DNA of 64,000 nucleotides from Fremontodendron californicum (lineage: Eukaryota > Streptophyta > Magnoliopsida > Malvales > Malvaceae): positions 20,573,001 through 20,637,000 of the forward strand of contig JAULJL010000028.1 in the NCBI GenBank assembly GCA_030761205.1, written 5' to 3'. Under the pieces are notes generated by a model that saw only the letters and a program-made list of their open reading frames with translations, had not been told where the DNA came from and made no database searches. Shown here in pieces: positions 1 to 11,799 of this stretch. A program made the position numbers and the translations under genes. The stretch's first letter is position 1; the number at the start of each line of letters is the position of its first letter.

Positions 1-160
1 CCGCAAGCAGAGACTTGCCCTTGAAACGCTTCTTGGCCCCAATGAAAATTCAGAATGCCAGTCTCCCATTGTCTGTAAAAGCCAGATTGATGAACAATTT
101 TCCTCCAAAGCTCTTTAGAGAATTCACAAGTAAAAAAGTGGTGATCTCTTTGCCTCCATA
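1..160 (-). pseudogene. LINE reverse transcriptase fragment (zf-RVT region), cut by the window edge
   Basis: Read on the minus strand from about 164 down to 1, one frame is open. It carries the pattern R-D-H-H-F-F-T-C-E-F-S-K-E-L-W-R-K, which is the typical C-terminal zinc-binding (zf-RVT) signature of plant LINE-type non-LTR retrotransposon polyproteins. The rest of the element lies outside the window. The call rests on this single motif, so it is a fragment of probable LINE origin rather than a host gene. A plus-strand open frame over the same bases is taken as a shadow. Confidence 0.5.
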
Positions 161-206
161 TCATATGAGACTGCAATACCCCAACGCTGCGGATATGAGA
201 AAGTAA

Positions 207-305
207 TTGTAAATGCTTAGATTCGAACTCTAAATCTACCGGATGTCATTTCTTAAGGGCGGTACTAGTTGCATGAACTAACTGGATTAAGTTCCGAGTT
301 CAAGT
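207..305 (-). repeat. SINE-like repeat, copy 1
   Basis: Its reverse complement resembles the pieces at 2582-2696 and 19296-19412. All share a stretch like TTAATYCAGTTGGTTCATG, then a GACATCC block, then TTTGAGATTCGAATC. The spacing of an A-box-like and a B-box-like motif suggests a tRNA-derived SINE, but no poly-A tail or target duplication was confirmed. Confidence 0.35.
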
Positions 306-310
306 TGGAA

Positions 311-965
311 GTCTATTTTAAAATAACCATCTAAGAAACAATAGAGTGCCTGGTAATATGATAGGGAAACCACATGAGTCTTTGCCATTCGACTTTTTGT
401 TGTTTATCCCTATAATTTGCCACATGAGTATTTTGGAGCTGGGAACATGCCAGAATCTTCTTCTTTTCAATATATAGGCAGAAACCCAAGCCACCCGTAA
501 GGAACCACCTTTCATAAGAATGAGCTAAATATGTTTGTAATTCGTGTAAACATGTCATGTTTTATATTTTTTATTTCTCGTATAAATGTATCATATCTCG
601 TATTTATTAATGCATCGTGTTTTTATCATATTTTTCCTATCATATTTAAAATTACGAGATCTGTGTTTCAACATACAAGCATGATGCCATTCTTTAAAAG
701 TTTTAAAGTCTCCCAAGCCTCCTTGAAGTAGTTTCACATTCACCAATAACTCAATCCGTAAATTTGTTCGTCTCTAGTGGAATGCACGAACGAGAATATA
801 ATATTTTTTTTTAATGTGACGAGCAGTGCTAAATGGCTTCTGACTTGATCAAGGGTCAGATAATCCGTCCGACTCAACAAATCCGATTTGTATTTAGTCG
901 AACTCTTCTCTTCTTGGCATTTATTCTATATAGAAAGGAGGGTTTTCATCTCCTAGTAAGTATTT
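311..965. other. intergenic, nothing recognised
   Basis: No coding region, repeat family or RNA gene was recognised here. The short open frames on both strands have no domain-like pattern. Confidence 0.5.
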
Positions 966-1143
966 ATGTTACTGGAATTTATTATTATTTTTAAGTTGTG
1001 TTCGATATTTATGTTCGATACATATTTAGATATGGGTATTAAAGTATAACCTCTAAATATACGAATTTTTAAAAAAAATTAAACATATTCATATTGAATA
1101 CATATTCGTATATGATATTCATCACCAAATTTGAGTAACATAA
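966..1143. repeat. family A hAT-type MITE, degenerate copy
   Basis: It starts with TATGTTACT and ends with GAGTAACATA. The interior keeps the family pattern (TATGGGTATT, CTCTAAATA, ATTGAATACAT) in a strongly decayed form. Assignment is by similarity to the well-preserved copies at 12114-12271 and 62126-62292. Confidence 0.45.
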
Positions 1144-1353
1144 GCGAGTATTGAGTAGTATTTTTTTTTTATTAAGAGAAAAAAGATTATATTCCTCCCT
1201 TCACAAGACATTGGACATGCTTTTCAATGTAAGTGCATTGAGCAACAAAAATCATCAAGTAGATATAATAATATAATAATAAATATGAACTCTTAGCATA
1301 GTTCTTTTTTCTTTGTTTTTATGAGTGCACTGGAAATAAGTTAATAATAGCAG

Positions 1354-1356
<3 letters not shown>

Positions 1357-1422
<66 letters not shown>
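1357..1422. repeat. (TA)n microsatellite
   Basis: About 33 uninterrupted TA units, bordered on both sides by related AGCATCA sequences. Confidence 0.95.
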
Positions 1423-1423
<1 letters not shown>

Positions 1424-1721
1424 CATCACCAAAAGAGACTTTTTGAAATGTTGTATCCACTAAGCCACCAACCTTTGCCCATTGTATTGGCCAAAGGCTG
1501 TCCCTTTCCCTTTGATTTGGTCATTTAATTTGTTAAATATTTTGTGTGTTAATGAAAATGGACCTGTCTTTTGAGGGGGTATTTCCCTACTTCTACTTCC
1601 ACCACTAAACTTTCACACTCACATCTTTTTCCTTCTTCAAATTAAGCTAAGGGCACCTAGATCTCAAAAATGTAACCAATACAAAAATCTCATGAAGGAT
1701 TGATTGGTTGGAAACATGTGT

Positions 1722-1842
1722 TTAATATCAAATTTGTCCAATCTTAAAGGAATAATTTACATATTATCAAATTTGTCCAATCTTAGAGGAATAATTTACA
1801 TAATATCAAATTTGTCCAATCTTAGAGGATTGGTTTACATAA
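1722..1842. repeat. three tandem units of about 38-40 bp
   Basis: The block ATCAAATTTGTCCAATCTTA followed by AGGAATAATTTACATA occurs three times in direct succession. The last unit is altered to AGGATTGGTTTACATAA. Confidence 0.85.
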
Positions 1843-1944
1843 TTAATCTCATTCTCACCCGTACAACAATACTCTTCTAGAATCTTAATCGACAATGCTA
1901 TAGCAGTTTTTTCTTTTCTTTTCATCCTACTATTCACCGACACT

Positions 1945-2060
1945 TTAATTAATTAATTGAGTTGATGATCATGCTTTTAAACCAAATTATTTTGCCTTTC
2001 TTTTAATTAATTAATTGAGTAGATGATCATGATTTAAAACCAAATTATTTTGCCTTTCTT
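1945..2060. repeat. tandem duplication, about 56-bp unit
   Basis: TTTAATTAATTAATTGAGT, then GATGATCATG and ACCAAATTATTTTGCCTTTC, occurs twice back to back with few differences. Confidence 0.85.
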
Positions 2061-2091
2061 ATTAAGTATATATATATATATATATTATTCG

Positions 2092-2275
2092 AACTTTTAT
2101 TTTTTTAAAGTATTCATTTTCGACATATGTGTCCAATTACATATTCGGATATCATGAGTACGAAAGTATAATTCTCCAAATATTAAAAAAAAAATGTAAC
2201 AAATAGAATAAATTAATGTCGGACACATAATTGTATCTGACACTCACCTTAAATACGAGTAACAGATATATATAA
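2092..2275. repeat. family A hAT-type MITE, degenerate copy
   Basis: It contains CGACATATGTGTCC, ATTCTCCAAATATT, GACACTCACC and the end ACGAGTAACA, in the order seen in better copies of family A. No target duplication was found. Confidence 0.45.
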
Positions 2276-2581
2276 TGTGAAATTAATAGTAATAATAATT
2301 ACTTTTAAGTTGTAAGCAGAAGTTAAGTGCTAATCCACCATTAATTATGACATTTATTATCCCAAAATATTTTATGTTTTGTGATGGGATAATGATAATA
2401 TTCCACTCAATGACAATCATAAGGAATCCTGCAATGCTATAAATCATCTTACAAAAGGAAAAGAGTATCCATCCAAAGTTTCAATAAATTAACAATTTGC
2501 ATAATATATTTCGCCTCCTAACATGAATTCTTATTTATATGTGTATGTGTTAGAACAGGCGTGTTAAAGATAGAGAGAAAG

Positions 2582-2696
2582 AGGAATTAAATGTTTAATT
2601 TAGTTGGTTCATGCAATCATCTTTAAAATGTGACATTCAATAAGTTTGAAATTTGAATTCCGACATCTACAATCCTTTTTTCTTTTCTCAAATTGC
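2582..2696 (+). repeat. SINE-like repeat, copy 2
   Basis: TTAGTTGGTTCATGCAATCA, TGACATTCAATAAGTTTGAA and CGACATCTACAATCC match the layout of the copy at 19296-19412. Confidence 0.35.
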
Positions 2697-2699
2697 GAC

Positions 2700-2993
2700 T
2701 AGACTTGTTCATGAGTCGGACCACGGTCCAAAAAAAAAATTCTTCCTTACCCAAGCCAGGGTCGGGCCAAGATGGCTCAAAAACTCATTTCAATATTCAT
2801 TAAATATTAAAATATTAAAAAATCAATTTTATATTAATATTTTTATATATTATAATTAAATTTAAATAAAAAAAAATATTTTTTATTTAATTAATAGTAA
2901 TTCGGATCAAGCTGATCCAAATTATTAAAATTTTTGTTTAGGTCCGACCAATTCATGCCAGGCCTATCTCGCCCGGTCTTTGAATAAGTTTAG
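2700..2993. repeat. family B MITE, degenerate copy
   Basis: It begins TAGACTTGTTCATGAGTCGG. Its AT-rich centre (TTTATATTAATATTTTTATA, AATAGTAATTCGG) is shared with the better copies at 21008-21302 and 36901-37180. The right end is worn and no clear target duplication is present. Confidence 0.55.
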
Positions 2994-3000
2994 ATGCGAT

Positions 3001-3760
3001 TTTTTTTATAAAAAAAAATAGAGAGAAAGAAAGAGACAGCATCACATGCCTAAGTAAGTGTAATTTGCAAGCTTCCAACATTGTCAAATCTGTTAGGAGC
3101 TAATAATTTTGATTAGCTTACGGCATTGGAAAAGAGAGGATATTCCAATCCTAATATTAAGCAAAACAAGGGGCAAAAAAACAAGCAAAATAGGTCCACT
3201 TTGTAAGCAAATTGAACAAAAAAAATGCAAGGAAACAAGTGGTGCAAGACAACATTTTGGTCAGCCTCCCAATTGATGGCTGCCATCACTTTTCCCTTCT
3301 AAAAGAAGCACTCTCAACACCCAAAGTCTTCGTCCTCTTTCCCTTCTAGGCCCCATCTTAAAGGAGAAAAAGAAGTTTCTCTCTTCACTCTTCCCTCCCA
3401 AGTATTGTGTCTTTTCTCTTCTTTTTCTTTTCATGGTATTATTACTTGGAATATAACATTTCTACACAATCTAAGCTAACTTTTTAAATACAATTTGATT
3501 GTGTTATACAATAATTTTGTAAAAAAAAAAAAAACTAGACATAAGATTATTTATTTCTTGTATTTCAAAAAAGCAAATTTAACAATTTACAATGCGTCAA
3601 TATTTAAGAGGTCCTCATCCACTAATGCTAGCTTCTTGGTGATCAACAATTCATCTTCTTTGAGAATCACCTTGGCCTTGCTACACTCCATATGAATTGC
3701 CACCTCCAATACTCTAGCAACTATTTCATTGGTGATCAACTATTTCTGATGTATCGGGTT
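3001..3760. other. intergenic, no gene
   Basis: The sequence holds a pyrimidine-rich tract at about 3290-3430 that looks like the promoter or leader DNA of an expressed gene, but no coding exon follows it. Nothing else was recognised. Confidence 0.45.
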
Positions 3761-3761
3761 T

Positions 3762-4795
3762 GGGCAAGCAAAATTTTGTATTATTCAAATATGATCTAAT
3801 CCAACCCGACATATAACACCTCTACTCAAAACTCAAAATTAATATATAATTAAATAAAATGATTTTTGTCCAATAATAAAATATCACGTGTTCAATGCAT
3901 GATAAACGCGTGTATCCGTTACTCAAAGAATCTGATTTGAATTATCATTTCCACATAAAGACATAAATATTACATGCATTCATCTAATTTTTGCGTAAAG
4001 ATAGAAATATTATATGCAGTCATTAATAATAATTTAATTCATCTAAAAAATCAATAAATTATTCAAAAAAAAAAGAAAAAAAAAAAGCCTCCTAACTATT
4101 GTGGCATTCATTATATATGTTGAGTAGTACTTGAGAGAAAATCATTGATTCCCTAATTCATTGCATTATAAATTCCTTTTTAGTAAGGTTTCTCATTGTT
4201 CTATCTTCATTTCTTTCTTTCTTTCTTTTAATTTTCTGATGGAGACAATAGAAAACTACAAGAACAAGTTCAGATTTGGAAAAACAATTTTTTTTACTAT
4301 TTGAATCTGATCTGACCTGATATAAAACACCTCTACTCTACATTCAAAAGTGATATATAGTTAGATAAAATGATCTTTTGTCCAATAATAAAATATCAAT
4401 GCATGATAAATGCGTGTATCTGTTATGTACTCAAGGAATCTGGTTTGAATTATCATTTTTCACATCAAAACATAAATATTACATGCACTCATCTAATTTT
4501 CACGTAAAGACAAAAATATTATATGCAGTCATTAATAATAATTTAACTTATCTAAAAAATAATAAAAAATTGTTCGGAAAAAAAAAAGGAAAAAAAAAAA
4601 ACTTTTGTGGCATTCATTATATATGTTGAGCAATACTTGAGAGAAAGTCATTGATTCCTAATTCATTGCATTATAAATTCCTTTTTAGTAAGGTTCTCCC
4701 ATTGTTCTATTTTTATTTCTTTCTTTGTTTTAATTTTCGGATGGAGACAATAGACAGTTGCAAGAACAAGTTCAGGTTTGGACAAACAAATTTTT
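3762..4795. repeat. tandem duplication of a ~500-bp unit
   Basis: Unit 1 (about 3762-4275) and unit 2 (about 4276-4795) share many ordered blocks. These include ACACCTCTACTC, TTTTGTCCAATAATAAAATA, GGCATTCATTATATATGTTG, CATTGCATTATAAATTCCTT and ATGGAGACAATAG. The offset falls from about 518 bp at the first block to about 501 bp at the last. Unit 1 carries extra bases. The final block reads like a short open stretch (M-E-T-I), but no gene can be supported. Confidence 0.8.
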
Positions 4796-5175
4796 TAGCA
4801 ATCTTGAAAAAAATCGAATCGAATCTGTCAGTTGGATCGGTTAAATTGAAAATTGAAGTTATATTCGGTCCAGTGCATATCAAATATCCGATGATTTAGA
4901 AAATTGGATTAAATATGTAAAAAATTGATTTTAAGTTAATTTTATTATTTTTTATTTAAAAAATTTTGTAAGATATGAGAAACCTTTCATCTTTTCGTTA
5001 TATATTAAAGATTATACAATTAAGTCTAATGTATACTTTTATTAACTATTTACTATATTTAATATTTATTATATATTTAATATTTAATTTATTTTTTAAT
5101 TAAGTCACCCGATTAAATCGATTAGATCGATAACAAAAAAATCATCGATTTGACATCAAAATCGATATTTTATTT
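4796..5175. repeat. family H dispersed repeat
   Basis: AT-rich element with ends like AATCGAATCGAATCTG and ATCGATTTGACATC, and an inner TTTTTATTAACTATTTACTATATTTA. Related sequence lies at 19975-20320 and 49330-49690. The inverted TCGATT-type ends suggest a DNA element, but no target duplication was read. Confidence 0.45.
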
Positions 5176-5329
5176 ATTTTTAAATAATATTATCCATTAT
5201 ATCTTTCTTTTAAGACCCATTGTCTCGTTTTTATGAAAAATCATTATTATTCCTCTCTAATTAAGCATATATATATATTTACTATAAAGTCGCAGAATAT
5301 TATTTTGCATATAAAAGTTTCACATTGCT

Positions 5330-5570
5330 AACAAGCCAGGACCCCCGAAAAATGCCTGAGGTGAGTTTGACACATGTACATTCATTAAATATTACTATTT
5401 ATTAAATATTAAAATATTAAAAAATAATTTTTATATTTTTATTTAATGAATAGTAATTTGAGTCGATCCGAAATTTTTAAAATTTTTATCCAAATTCAAT
5501 CCGATTCGAATCAAATTTATCAAATCAAACGAATAACTCGATTTTTAAATTAATTTAATATAATTATATC
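5330..5570. repeat. family B MITE, degenerate copy
   Basis: It keeps the inner AATATTAAAAAATAATTTTTA, AATGAATAGTAATTTGAG and ATCCGATTCGAATC segments of family B. The terminal inverted repeats are lost. Confidence 0.45.
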
Positions 5571-6069
5571 GTATTTAAAATTATCATTTATATATTTTTG
5601 GGTCTGTAAAAAAGATGTGTGGTGAGGGTTGTGGCAGTACTTTGGACAAGAAAGAAAGAAAAGATTAGTTGACAGGTTGCATTCTTTGTAGTTGGCCAAG
5701 AACAAACCCAGCCCCACGGCAAATTTTGTACAGATTCTCTCTTTGGCAAAATAGGAAACATTAATTGTTTATGAGTTGGTTGCATCTGAAACCCTTTGTA
5801 CAAAGATTTTCCACCCAATCCCAAATTGCATCAAAAAGTAAAATATGAAGTTAATTTGCAGCTATTTGTGGAAACTGTCACTTTGGAAATATGACAAACT
5901 TTAATTTTTGTTCATTGCCATGGAAAACCCTTTTTCTTTGTACTATCAAAGCCCCTTTGGCACTAAACAGATTAAAGGCTAAGGGGGGGAAATAAAATAA
6001 GCAAAAAATAAGATTCATCACAGCTCACACAAAGTCACAAACCATAGCAAGTTGTTAGATTGACGTGAC
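5571..6069. other. intergenic, no gene
   Basis: Mixed-composition sequence without recognisable exons or repeats. Confidence 0.45.
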
Positions 6070-6651
6070 AAGAAATCAGGTTAAAGTACTTAAATAATTT
6101 TGTATTATAATCAAAAATATATTTTAGTTTATGTATTATAAAAGTGAGTAATTTAATATTTGTATATTTAAAATTAGTGCAATGAAATAAAATTGATAAC
6201 AGTGTTAATAAAAAATAGTCTAAACGATGACATAGACATGTAAAACTGACAGAAAAGATGACTTGAAAAAAAATGATAACGTTTCAAATTTTTTACTCAA
6301 GTGAAATTTATAAAAACATAATTTTTTTTTACCCAAATCCCTCCCTTACCCGTAAAAACATATCATTTTTTTCGAAATTATTTATTCTGTCAGTTTCTAA
6401 ATTTCATCTGAGCAAAAAAAATTGACACGGCATCATTTTTTTCCAAGTCATCTATTCTGTCAGTTTCACATGTCCACGTCAGCATGTAGACAATTTTTCA
6501 TTAACATTGTTACCAATTTTACTTCTTTACACCAATTTTAAACCAATTTTAAACGTACAATAATTAAATTACTCACTTCTATAGTATAAGGACGAAAATT
6601 CACTTTTAACTATAATACAAGAACTACCTAGATACTTTAACCTAAGAAATC
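6070..6651. mobile_element. family C long-arm foldback element with 8-bp target duplication
   Basis: The element spans 6078-6643 and runs from AGGTTAAAG to CTTTAACCT. Its two halves are long imperfect inverted repeats (GTGAGTAATTTAATAT against ATTAAATTACTCAC, ACTGACAGAAAAGATGACTT against its complement). It is flanked by the perfect 8-bp duplication AAGAAATC at 6070-6077 and 6644-6651. Other copies are near 36238-36783 and 46975-47511. It has no coding capacity. Transcripts would fold into a hairpin (inference). Confidence 0.8.
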
Positions 6652-6654
6652 GTA

Positions 6655-6760
6655 ATTGGAGAATAAAAAAATTATAAATGTTAAAATTCGAATTCAACTT
6701 GTTAAATGTCATTTTTTTAAAAATAATTATATAAATTAACTAGATTAAAAATTAATTAAG
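6655..6760 (-). repeat. SINE-like repeat, decayed copy
   Basis: On the minus strand it follows the order seen at 19296-19412 (TTAATTNNNTTAGTT, TGACATTTAACAAG, TTGAATTCGAATTTTA). It is heavily decayed. Confidence 0.3.
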
Positions 6761-6769
6761 CATTATCAC

Positions 6770-7115
6770 TGAAAAAATTGGAGTTAGAAAAAACTTGAGT
6801 TAAAAAAAATATGGTGAAAAAATATAATTTAAAAATTTTTAAGTGCTTGACATTGTTGTGCAAAAATAATGTGAGAAATTAAAATATCAAAAAATATATA
6901 TTAAAAATAATAAAAATTTAAAATATAAAAATAATAAAATTATTTTATTCAAAAATTAACTTTCAAACCGTAAAAAGATCTATTTTTTTATTTTTTATTT
7001 GGATTGTCAGACACTAACTTCAATTGTAAAAACCAAATTTTTTAATCCATTTAACAGTGTTTGCTATAAAACACAATTTTTAATCTCAAAAATTGTGTAC
7101 CTAAATCTGAATTCG
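6770..7115. repeat. family I MITE-like repeat, copy 1
   Basis: It aligns block by block with 17735-18120: TTTTAAGTGCTTGACATTG, TTTTATTTGGATTGTCA, TTTTTTAATCCATTTAACA, TAAAACACAATTTTTAA. Ends like AGCATTGCT...AGCAATAC are visible only in the second copy. Confidence 0.55.
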
Positions 7116-7252
7116 CCGACAGAGATGTTATTGCCAAAGAATTCCTACACAAAATTAAGATTACGAAGATTGGCCTTTTTAATTGAACTTAGGAATCATT
7201 GAAAGCTGTTTATTAGATAATTGCCATTCATTGTATCAACCTTACCACTTTC

Positions 7253-7254
<2 letters not shown>

Positions 7255-7293
<39 letters not shown>

Positions 7294-7308
7294 TTATTTA
7301 TTTAGTAG
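7255..7308. repeat. (TA)n/(TTTA)n microsatellite
   Basis: A TA run passes directly into a short TTTA run. Confidence 0.9.
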
Positions 7309-7448
7309 GTCATATTTAGTGCATCCATCATGAACATTAATTAGAAGAGAACATGCAATACTGAGCAAGAGGAAAACTTTACCAAAACAAAGTGCCTAAT
7401 CAAGACAAAATTTAATGAAACAGTTACTTCATAAATAGACAAATTCAC

Positions 7449-7656
7449 GTTAACATATATTTTTTTTATATTTAAATTATGTCACGTAATCAAATTTTTT
7501 TTAAAAAAAAATCAACTATTTATTACACATTATATATGATAATTAAATTATAAATATTTATTTTCAATAATTCATTAATTATTCTTGTAATAAATAATTG
7601 ACTTTTTTTAAAATCTAATTACGTAACATAATTTGAATAAAAAATATATATTAACA
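7449..7656. repeat. palindromic foldback MITE
   Basis: The ends are GTTAACATATATTTTTT and AAAAAATATATATTAAC. Further in, AAATTATGTCACGTAATC pairs with ATTACGTAACATAATTT and AATCAACTATTTATTACA with TGTAATAAATAATTGACTT. The two arms of about 90 bp leave a short AT-rich loop. Confidence 0.75.
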
Positions 7657-7861
7657 TAAAGTAACCATTTCATATAATTTTTTTCGCCTAATCAGCTGTA
7701 ACATAATCTTTACACATCTTAACCTATATATATAGGCAAGCCATCATGTTCTTAAACATGTTGCAACTAGCAAGGCACCATAATTGCTTACCATTCATAG
7801 ACATCTTGCTTAAGATAGGCACATTCACTTAGTTATATACTTCCCATTAGATCTGATAATA

Positions 7862-7995
7862 TTAGACATGACAAAAAAAATAATTAAAACACGACACGAA
7901 AAAAAAAAAACACGACACGAATGTGTCAAAATCTATATAACACAATTATTAACACGTCCAAAATCTATATAACACAAATACGACACAAATTGCCA
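7862..7995. repeat. family J dispersed repeat
   Basis: It holds CACGACACGAA and AAAATCTATATAACACAA twice. Related sequence occurs near 16130-16290, 37200-37365, 42310-42425 and 47920-48130 in either orientation. The class is not certain. Confidence 0.4.
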
Positions 7996-8115
7996 GATCT
8001 ACGTACTCCCCATGGACTTCAAAGACGAGCTATTTCGACGATTACTTGAGAACACAGCATTTAGAAAGAAAAATCTCTTCTTAATCCTTCCAAGGGTATA
8101 TCAGATCATTAGTAG

Positions 8116-8303
8116 CTATATTGCTTCGACTCTTCATTTTTTTTTTAAGTAATTGTGTCCGACGCATATTCGAACATGGGTATGGAGATATGACTCTCAA
8201 GGACCCTCCAAATACATAAAATTTAAAAAAAAAAAAACTGAACATACCCGTGTCGAACACATACCTTGTATCCAACACTCACACCCGAATCCGAGTTACA
8301 TAG
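8116..8303. mobile_element. family A hAT-type MITE
   Basis: The ends are CTATATTGCTTCGACTC and CCGAGTTACATAG. The interior has the family landmarks GTCCGACGCATATTCGAA, CATGGGTATGGAGATATGA and CCAAATACAT. Confidence 0.75.
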
Positions 8304-8688
8304 AGTAGCAGAATTCTAATAAATAATATGTACTTTACATGAAACATTTTATCCACCACCTCATACAGTTATATGCCTACTTAAAAGACAGGCTCTGTAT
8401 ACTTCCATCATAGCAGAAATCAACGAGTAATTATCGATAATCATGCTCTAAGGGGGCATGAGGTGATTCAACATTCATGCATGTAAATTGCCCTAACAAG
8501 ATGTAAACTGCAATTCTAGAATGCTTGAAAACAACTAATGCTGCAAATAATTGATCTTAACATTCGAGTTCTCAGCTCTATATGCCCAATTGTGCTCAAT
8601 CGATAAACAAAACAAGAAATTGCACTAGCTGAAACAACCTTTCGGATTTATCAAATAACTGGCAACACTTTTGCATATGTACTTTAAT

Positions 8689-8866
8689 CTATGTTACTCG
8701 GATTTGGATGTGAGTGTTGCACATAGGTATATTCAATTTTTTCCCAAGATTTTCATGTATTTGAAAAGTTATTGAAAAATCATATCCCCATATCTATTTT
8801 CGGATATGCATCGGACACGAATGTCGAATACGGATACTTCACGAAAAATTAAGCTATGCAACATAG
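8689..8866. mobile_element. family A hAT-type MITE
   Basis: The ends are CTATGTTACTCGGATTTGG and AAGCTATGCAACATAG. The interior has TTTTCATGTATTTG and TCGGATATGCATCGGACACG. The flanks (CTTTAAT and CTTTAGAT) look like a worn target duplication. Confidence 0.75.
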
Positions 8867-9194
8867 CTTTAGATAGCTCATAGCTGCATAATAACAATAG
8901 TAAACAATCATCTTCAGTATTTAGTCAGATGCTTAGTCAGGCACACCTGGTCCATGCACCAAATAGAATACATATTTAACTTAAAAGTCTCGCCATTTGT
9001 GGGATTCACCAGGCTCTTAGCATACAATACATCAAGTGGTTTCAGTAGAATTTCTTTGAAATTATATGGTTTTCGGTTTTCCAGAAAGTTTTAGTTGTTC
9101 AAACAAAACCCAAAACCATGCCAAAATGAAGTGTTTTAAGGACCCTAAAACTGGAAAGCTACAAGTACTGTAATCACCTGCTAGGAGTTAAACA

Positions 9195-9376
9195 CTATGT
9201 TAGCTTCAACTCTTCCTTTTTTTTTTTTGAAATACTTGTATCTGACACCCGTGTCAGACGCATATCCGGACATGAGTGAAAATATGATTCTCCAAAAACC
9301 CTCCAAATACATGAAAATCTTGAAAAAAATTGAACATAACCGTGTCCAACACTCCCACCCGAGTCCGAGTAACATA
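9195..9376. mobile_element. family A hAT-type MITE
   Basis: It starts CTATGTTAGCTTCAACTC and ends GAGTCCGAGTAACATA. The flanks GTTAAACA and GTTAAATA agree at 7 of 8 bases, consistent with an 8-bp target duplication. Confidence 0.75.
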
Positions 9377-9634
9377 AGTTAAATATGTTTTGTACTTAAA
9401 TTGGGGACGAAAACAGAAACAATAAGGAGATATTAAAAGCAGGAAAAAAAAAAGAAAGAAAAAAAATCATCTTATATTTCATGAAGAAACAAATCAGAGA
9501 TGAACATTAGTAACAAGGCAAGGCAATGGGAGGCTCATGCTGTTAAAGATGCAACTAGAGACAAGGGAGATTAAATGCAGACTACATGTTGATTTATTAT
9601 TCACCAGAAACATTTTAGATTCCAACACTTATAA

Positions 9635-9781
9635 ATATGTTGTTCCGACTTTTCATTTTTCTTGAAATACTCGTATCCATGGATATGAGAATATAATCCC
9701 ACCCTCCAAATACTTGAAAAAATTTAGAATAAATCAAACATACCCGTATCCGACACTCACACTTGAATCCGAGTAACATAG
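9635..9781. mobile_element. family A hAT-type MITE, short copy
   Basis: It runs from TATGTTGTTCCGACTTTTCA to GAATCCGAGTAACATAG. It lacks part of the left interior seen in other copies. Confidence 0.65.
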
Positions 9782-11266
9782 AAACACCAAACAAAAAGAC
9801 TGTTTGCATGTGAAATAAGCAACATATACACTTAATAGTTATCACTAGTTTTCATGAGTGGGGCAACAAAAAGACTGTTTGCATGTGAAATGAGCAATTA
9901 ATTAAATTCAAATCACCAAACAGTTCAAAGTGTCACTCATCGAATCAGCAGGTTGAAATGAAGCAGTGTTCATGCACAAATTCATTTAGATTATATAAAA
10001 CTCGAGAACAATTGCACCCAATCATAATAATGTCGGATACAGATAACTAGCTGCATGCCAACAAAAACAAACAGACAAACAGACAGACGACTTGAGGTCA
10101 AATAAAAAAATCATTCTCAAGTAGAAATGTTAATACACACACAAGCACAGCCTCAGACATATATACAATGCTTCATTCTGATGCATTTAAAGGTGGAAAA
10201 ACTCTAAATCTTCTTGCTTTTGTCACCTCAACTCTCAAAAGATGGTTATTATAATAATGAATTAATTATACACTCTCCTCTAAAGTAACTTGTAAGCTTT
10301 AGCTAAACTTCTCTTAACCCATTTTCTTTTCTTTTTTTGAAATGAAATGAACCCATTTTGTTTCTATATGCAGTAATCATGAGAGAAATGAATCATATAA
10401 AAAATTTTATAGCAAAATTCCATAATCATATGCTTTAATGCAAAACCAATCAATAAATCATCCAACTTGCACACTATCTCCAACTTCATCATCTACAATA
10501 AACAAACTAATTCACTATGCATCTTCAACCTAAAGCCAATACTAAATCTTGCAACAACAAAAAATGCAGGAAAACAGGCAAGCAATGCCGACTTATTTCC
10601 CCCTTTTTTCTAAAACAATAATCCTTCTTTATGGATACTTTCAGTTTGAGAGTCGCAAGGATCAAGCATGTCATTTATTAGTTCATGACATGGATATGAA
10701 ACATACCCTATATTTCCGAAAGAACCAAAATGTGTTACAAATATTTGGCATCTGATTAAACTATGAATTGCTTGCTACAAACAACAATGAGACTGTCTTT
10801 TCTCAACGGACATGGTTTAGATGCGGCACACAGCATTTTAGATTAGTAACATAAAATACATGTAAATAGATAAAGAAAGAATGATAATGCAATATCCACA
10901 GGATGAAATTCACCTATTACTATAATATATGCAGACATCTAAAGGGGGACAACATGCCAACGGGCCGAAAGCAAGAGCCGAAAAACAATTTTAAATACAT
11001 GCGTCATCTTATTTTAATCCACATTAGTCAACATTTATACACAAGATTATAGCCAAAAGGATAAGTTCCATAAATTTGCAGCATCTTATGGAATAAAGTA
11101 TCATTAGAAGCCAAACACACATCTCCGACATCCATTGTCCTGGTTTTCACAAGTGACAGGCATAGGAGCCAGAAAGAAAACCCACATACAGATAGAATAT
11201 TGCACAAATGTCTAATACATTGCATATTTCTCATGCACAACAACAGCAAACAAGTATTCAATTCTT
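9782..11266. other. intergenic, no gene
   Basis: No supported exon. It contains a near-perfect direct repeat of about 29 bp at about 9792-9822 and 9867-9896 (core AAAAAGACTGTTTGCATGTG). Otherwise nothing was recognised. Confidence 0.45.
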
Positions 11267-11421
11267 TGTTTACTCGGACTGGGGGGGGTGAGTGATGGAT
11301 ACCGGTATGCTCAATTTTTTCTAAGTTTTTTCATATATTTGGAGGATCATACCCCCATACTCATGTCCGAATGTGTCGGACACGGATACTTTAAGAAAAA
11401 TAAAAAGTCAAAATAACATAG
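11267..11421. mobile_element. family A hAT-type MITE
   Basis: The left end is worn (TTTACTCGGACT) and the right end is AAAATAACATAG. The interior CATATATTTGGAGGATCATA and GTGTCGGACACGGATACTTT is typical of the family. Confidence 0.65.
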
Positions 11422-11613
11422 ATTCAATTAATCAAAATGCAAGAAAAGCTATATTAGCAACTTCACTTCATTAAACCTATAGTGCATGGAAATACAGAAT
11501 CAATGTCTCCTGTGACAGGTAGAGCAATGGGGTTCAGAATTCAGCATCAATATTCTACCATGAAAAAAATTAGGCAAAGATTAAAATATAACATACAAGA
11601 TACAAGTCTAGGG

Positions 11614-11799
11614 CTATGTTACCCGGACTCGAGGGTGAGTGTCGAGTGCGGATATGTATCCAACATGGGTATTCTCAACTTTTTTTAAGTTTTTCATATA
11701 TTTGGAAGATCATACCTCCATACCCATGTCCGAATATGAGTCGGACATAATTGTTGGACACGAGTACTTTAAGGAAAATGAAAAATTCGGGTAACGTAG
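11614..11799. mobile_element. family A hAT-type MITE
   Basis: It runs from CTATGTTACCCGGACTCGAG to TTCGGGTAACGTAG. The flanks GTCTAGGG and ATCTAGGA agree at 6 of 8 bases. Confidence 0.7.

Noticed and set aside
15..206. Plus-strand 63-codon open frame at the window start
   Set aside because: The opposite strand carries the recognisable zf-RVT pattern of a LINE; the plus frame is its shadow.
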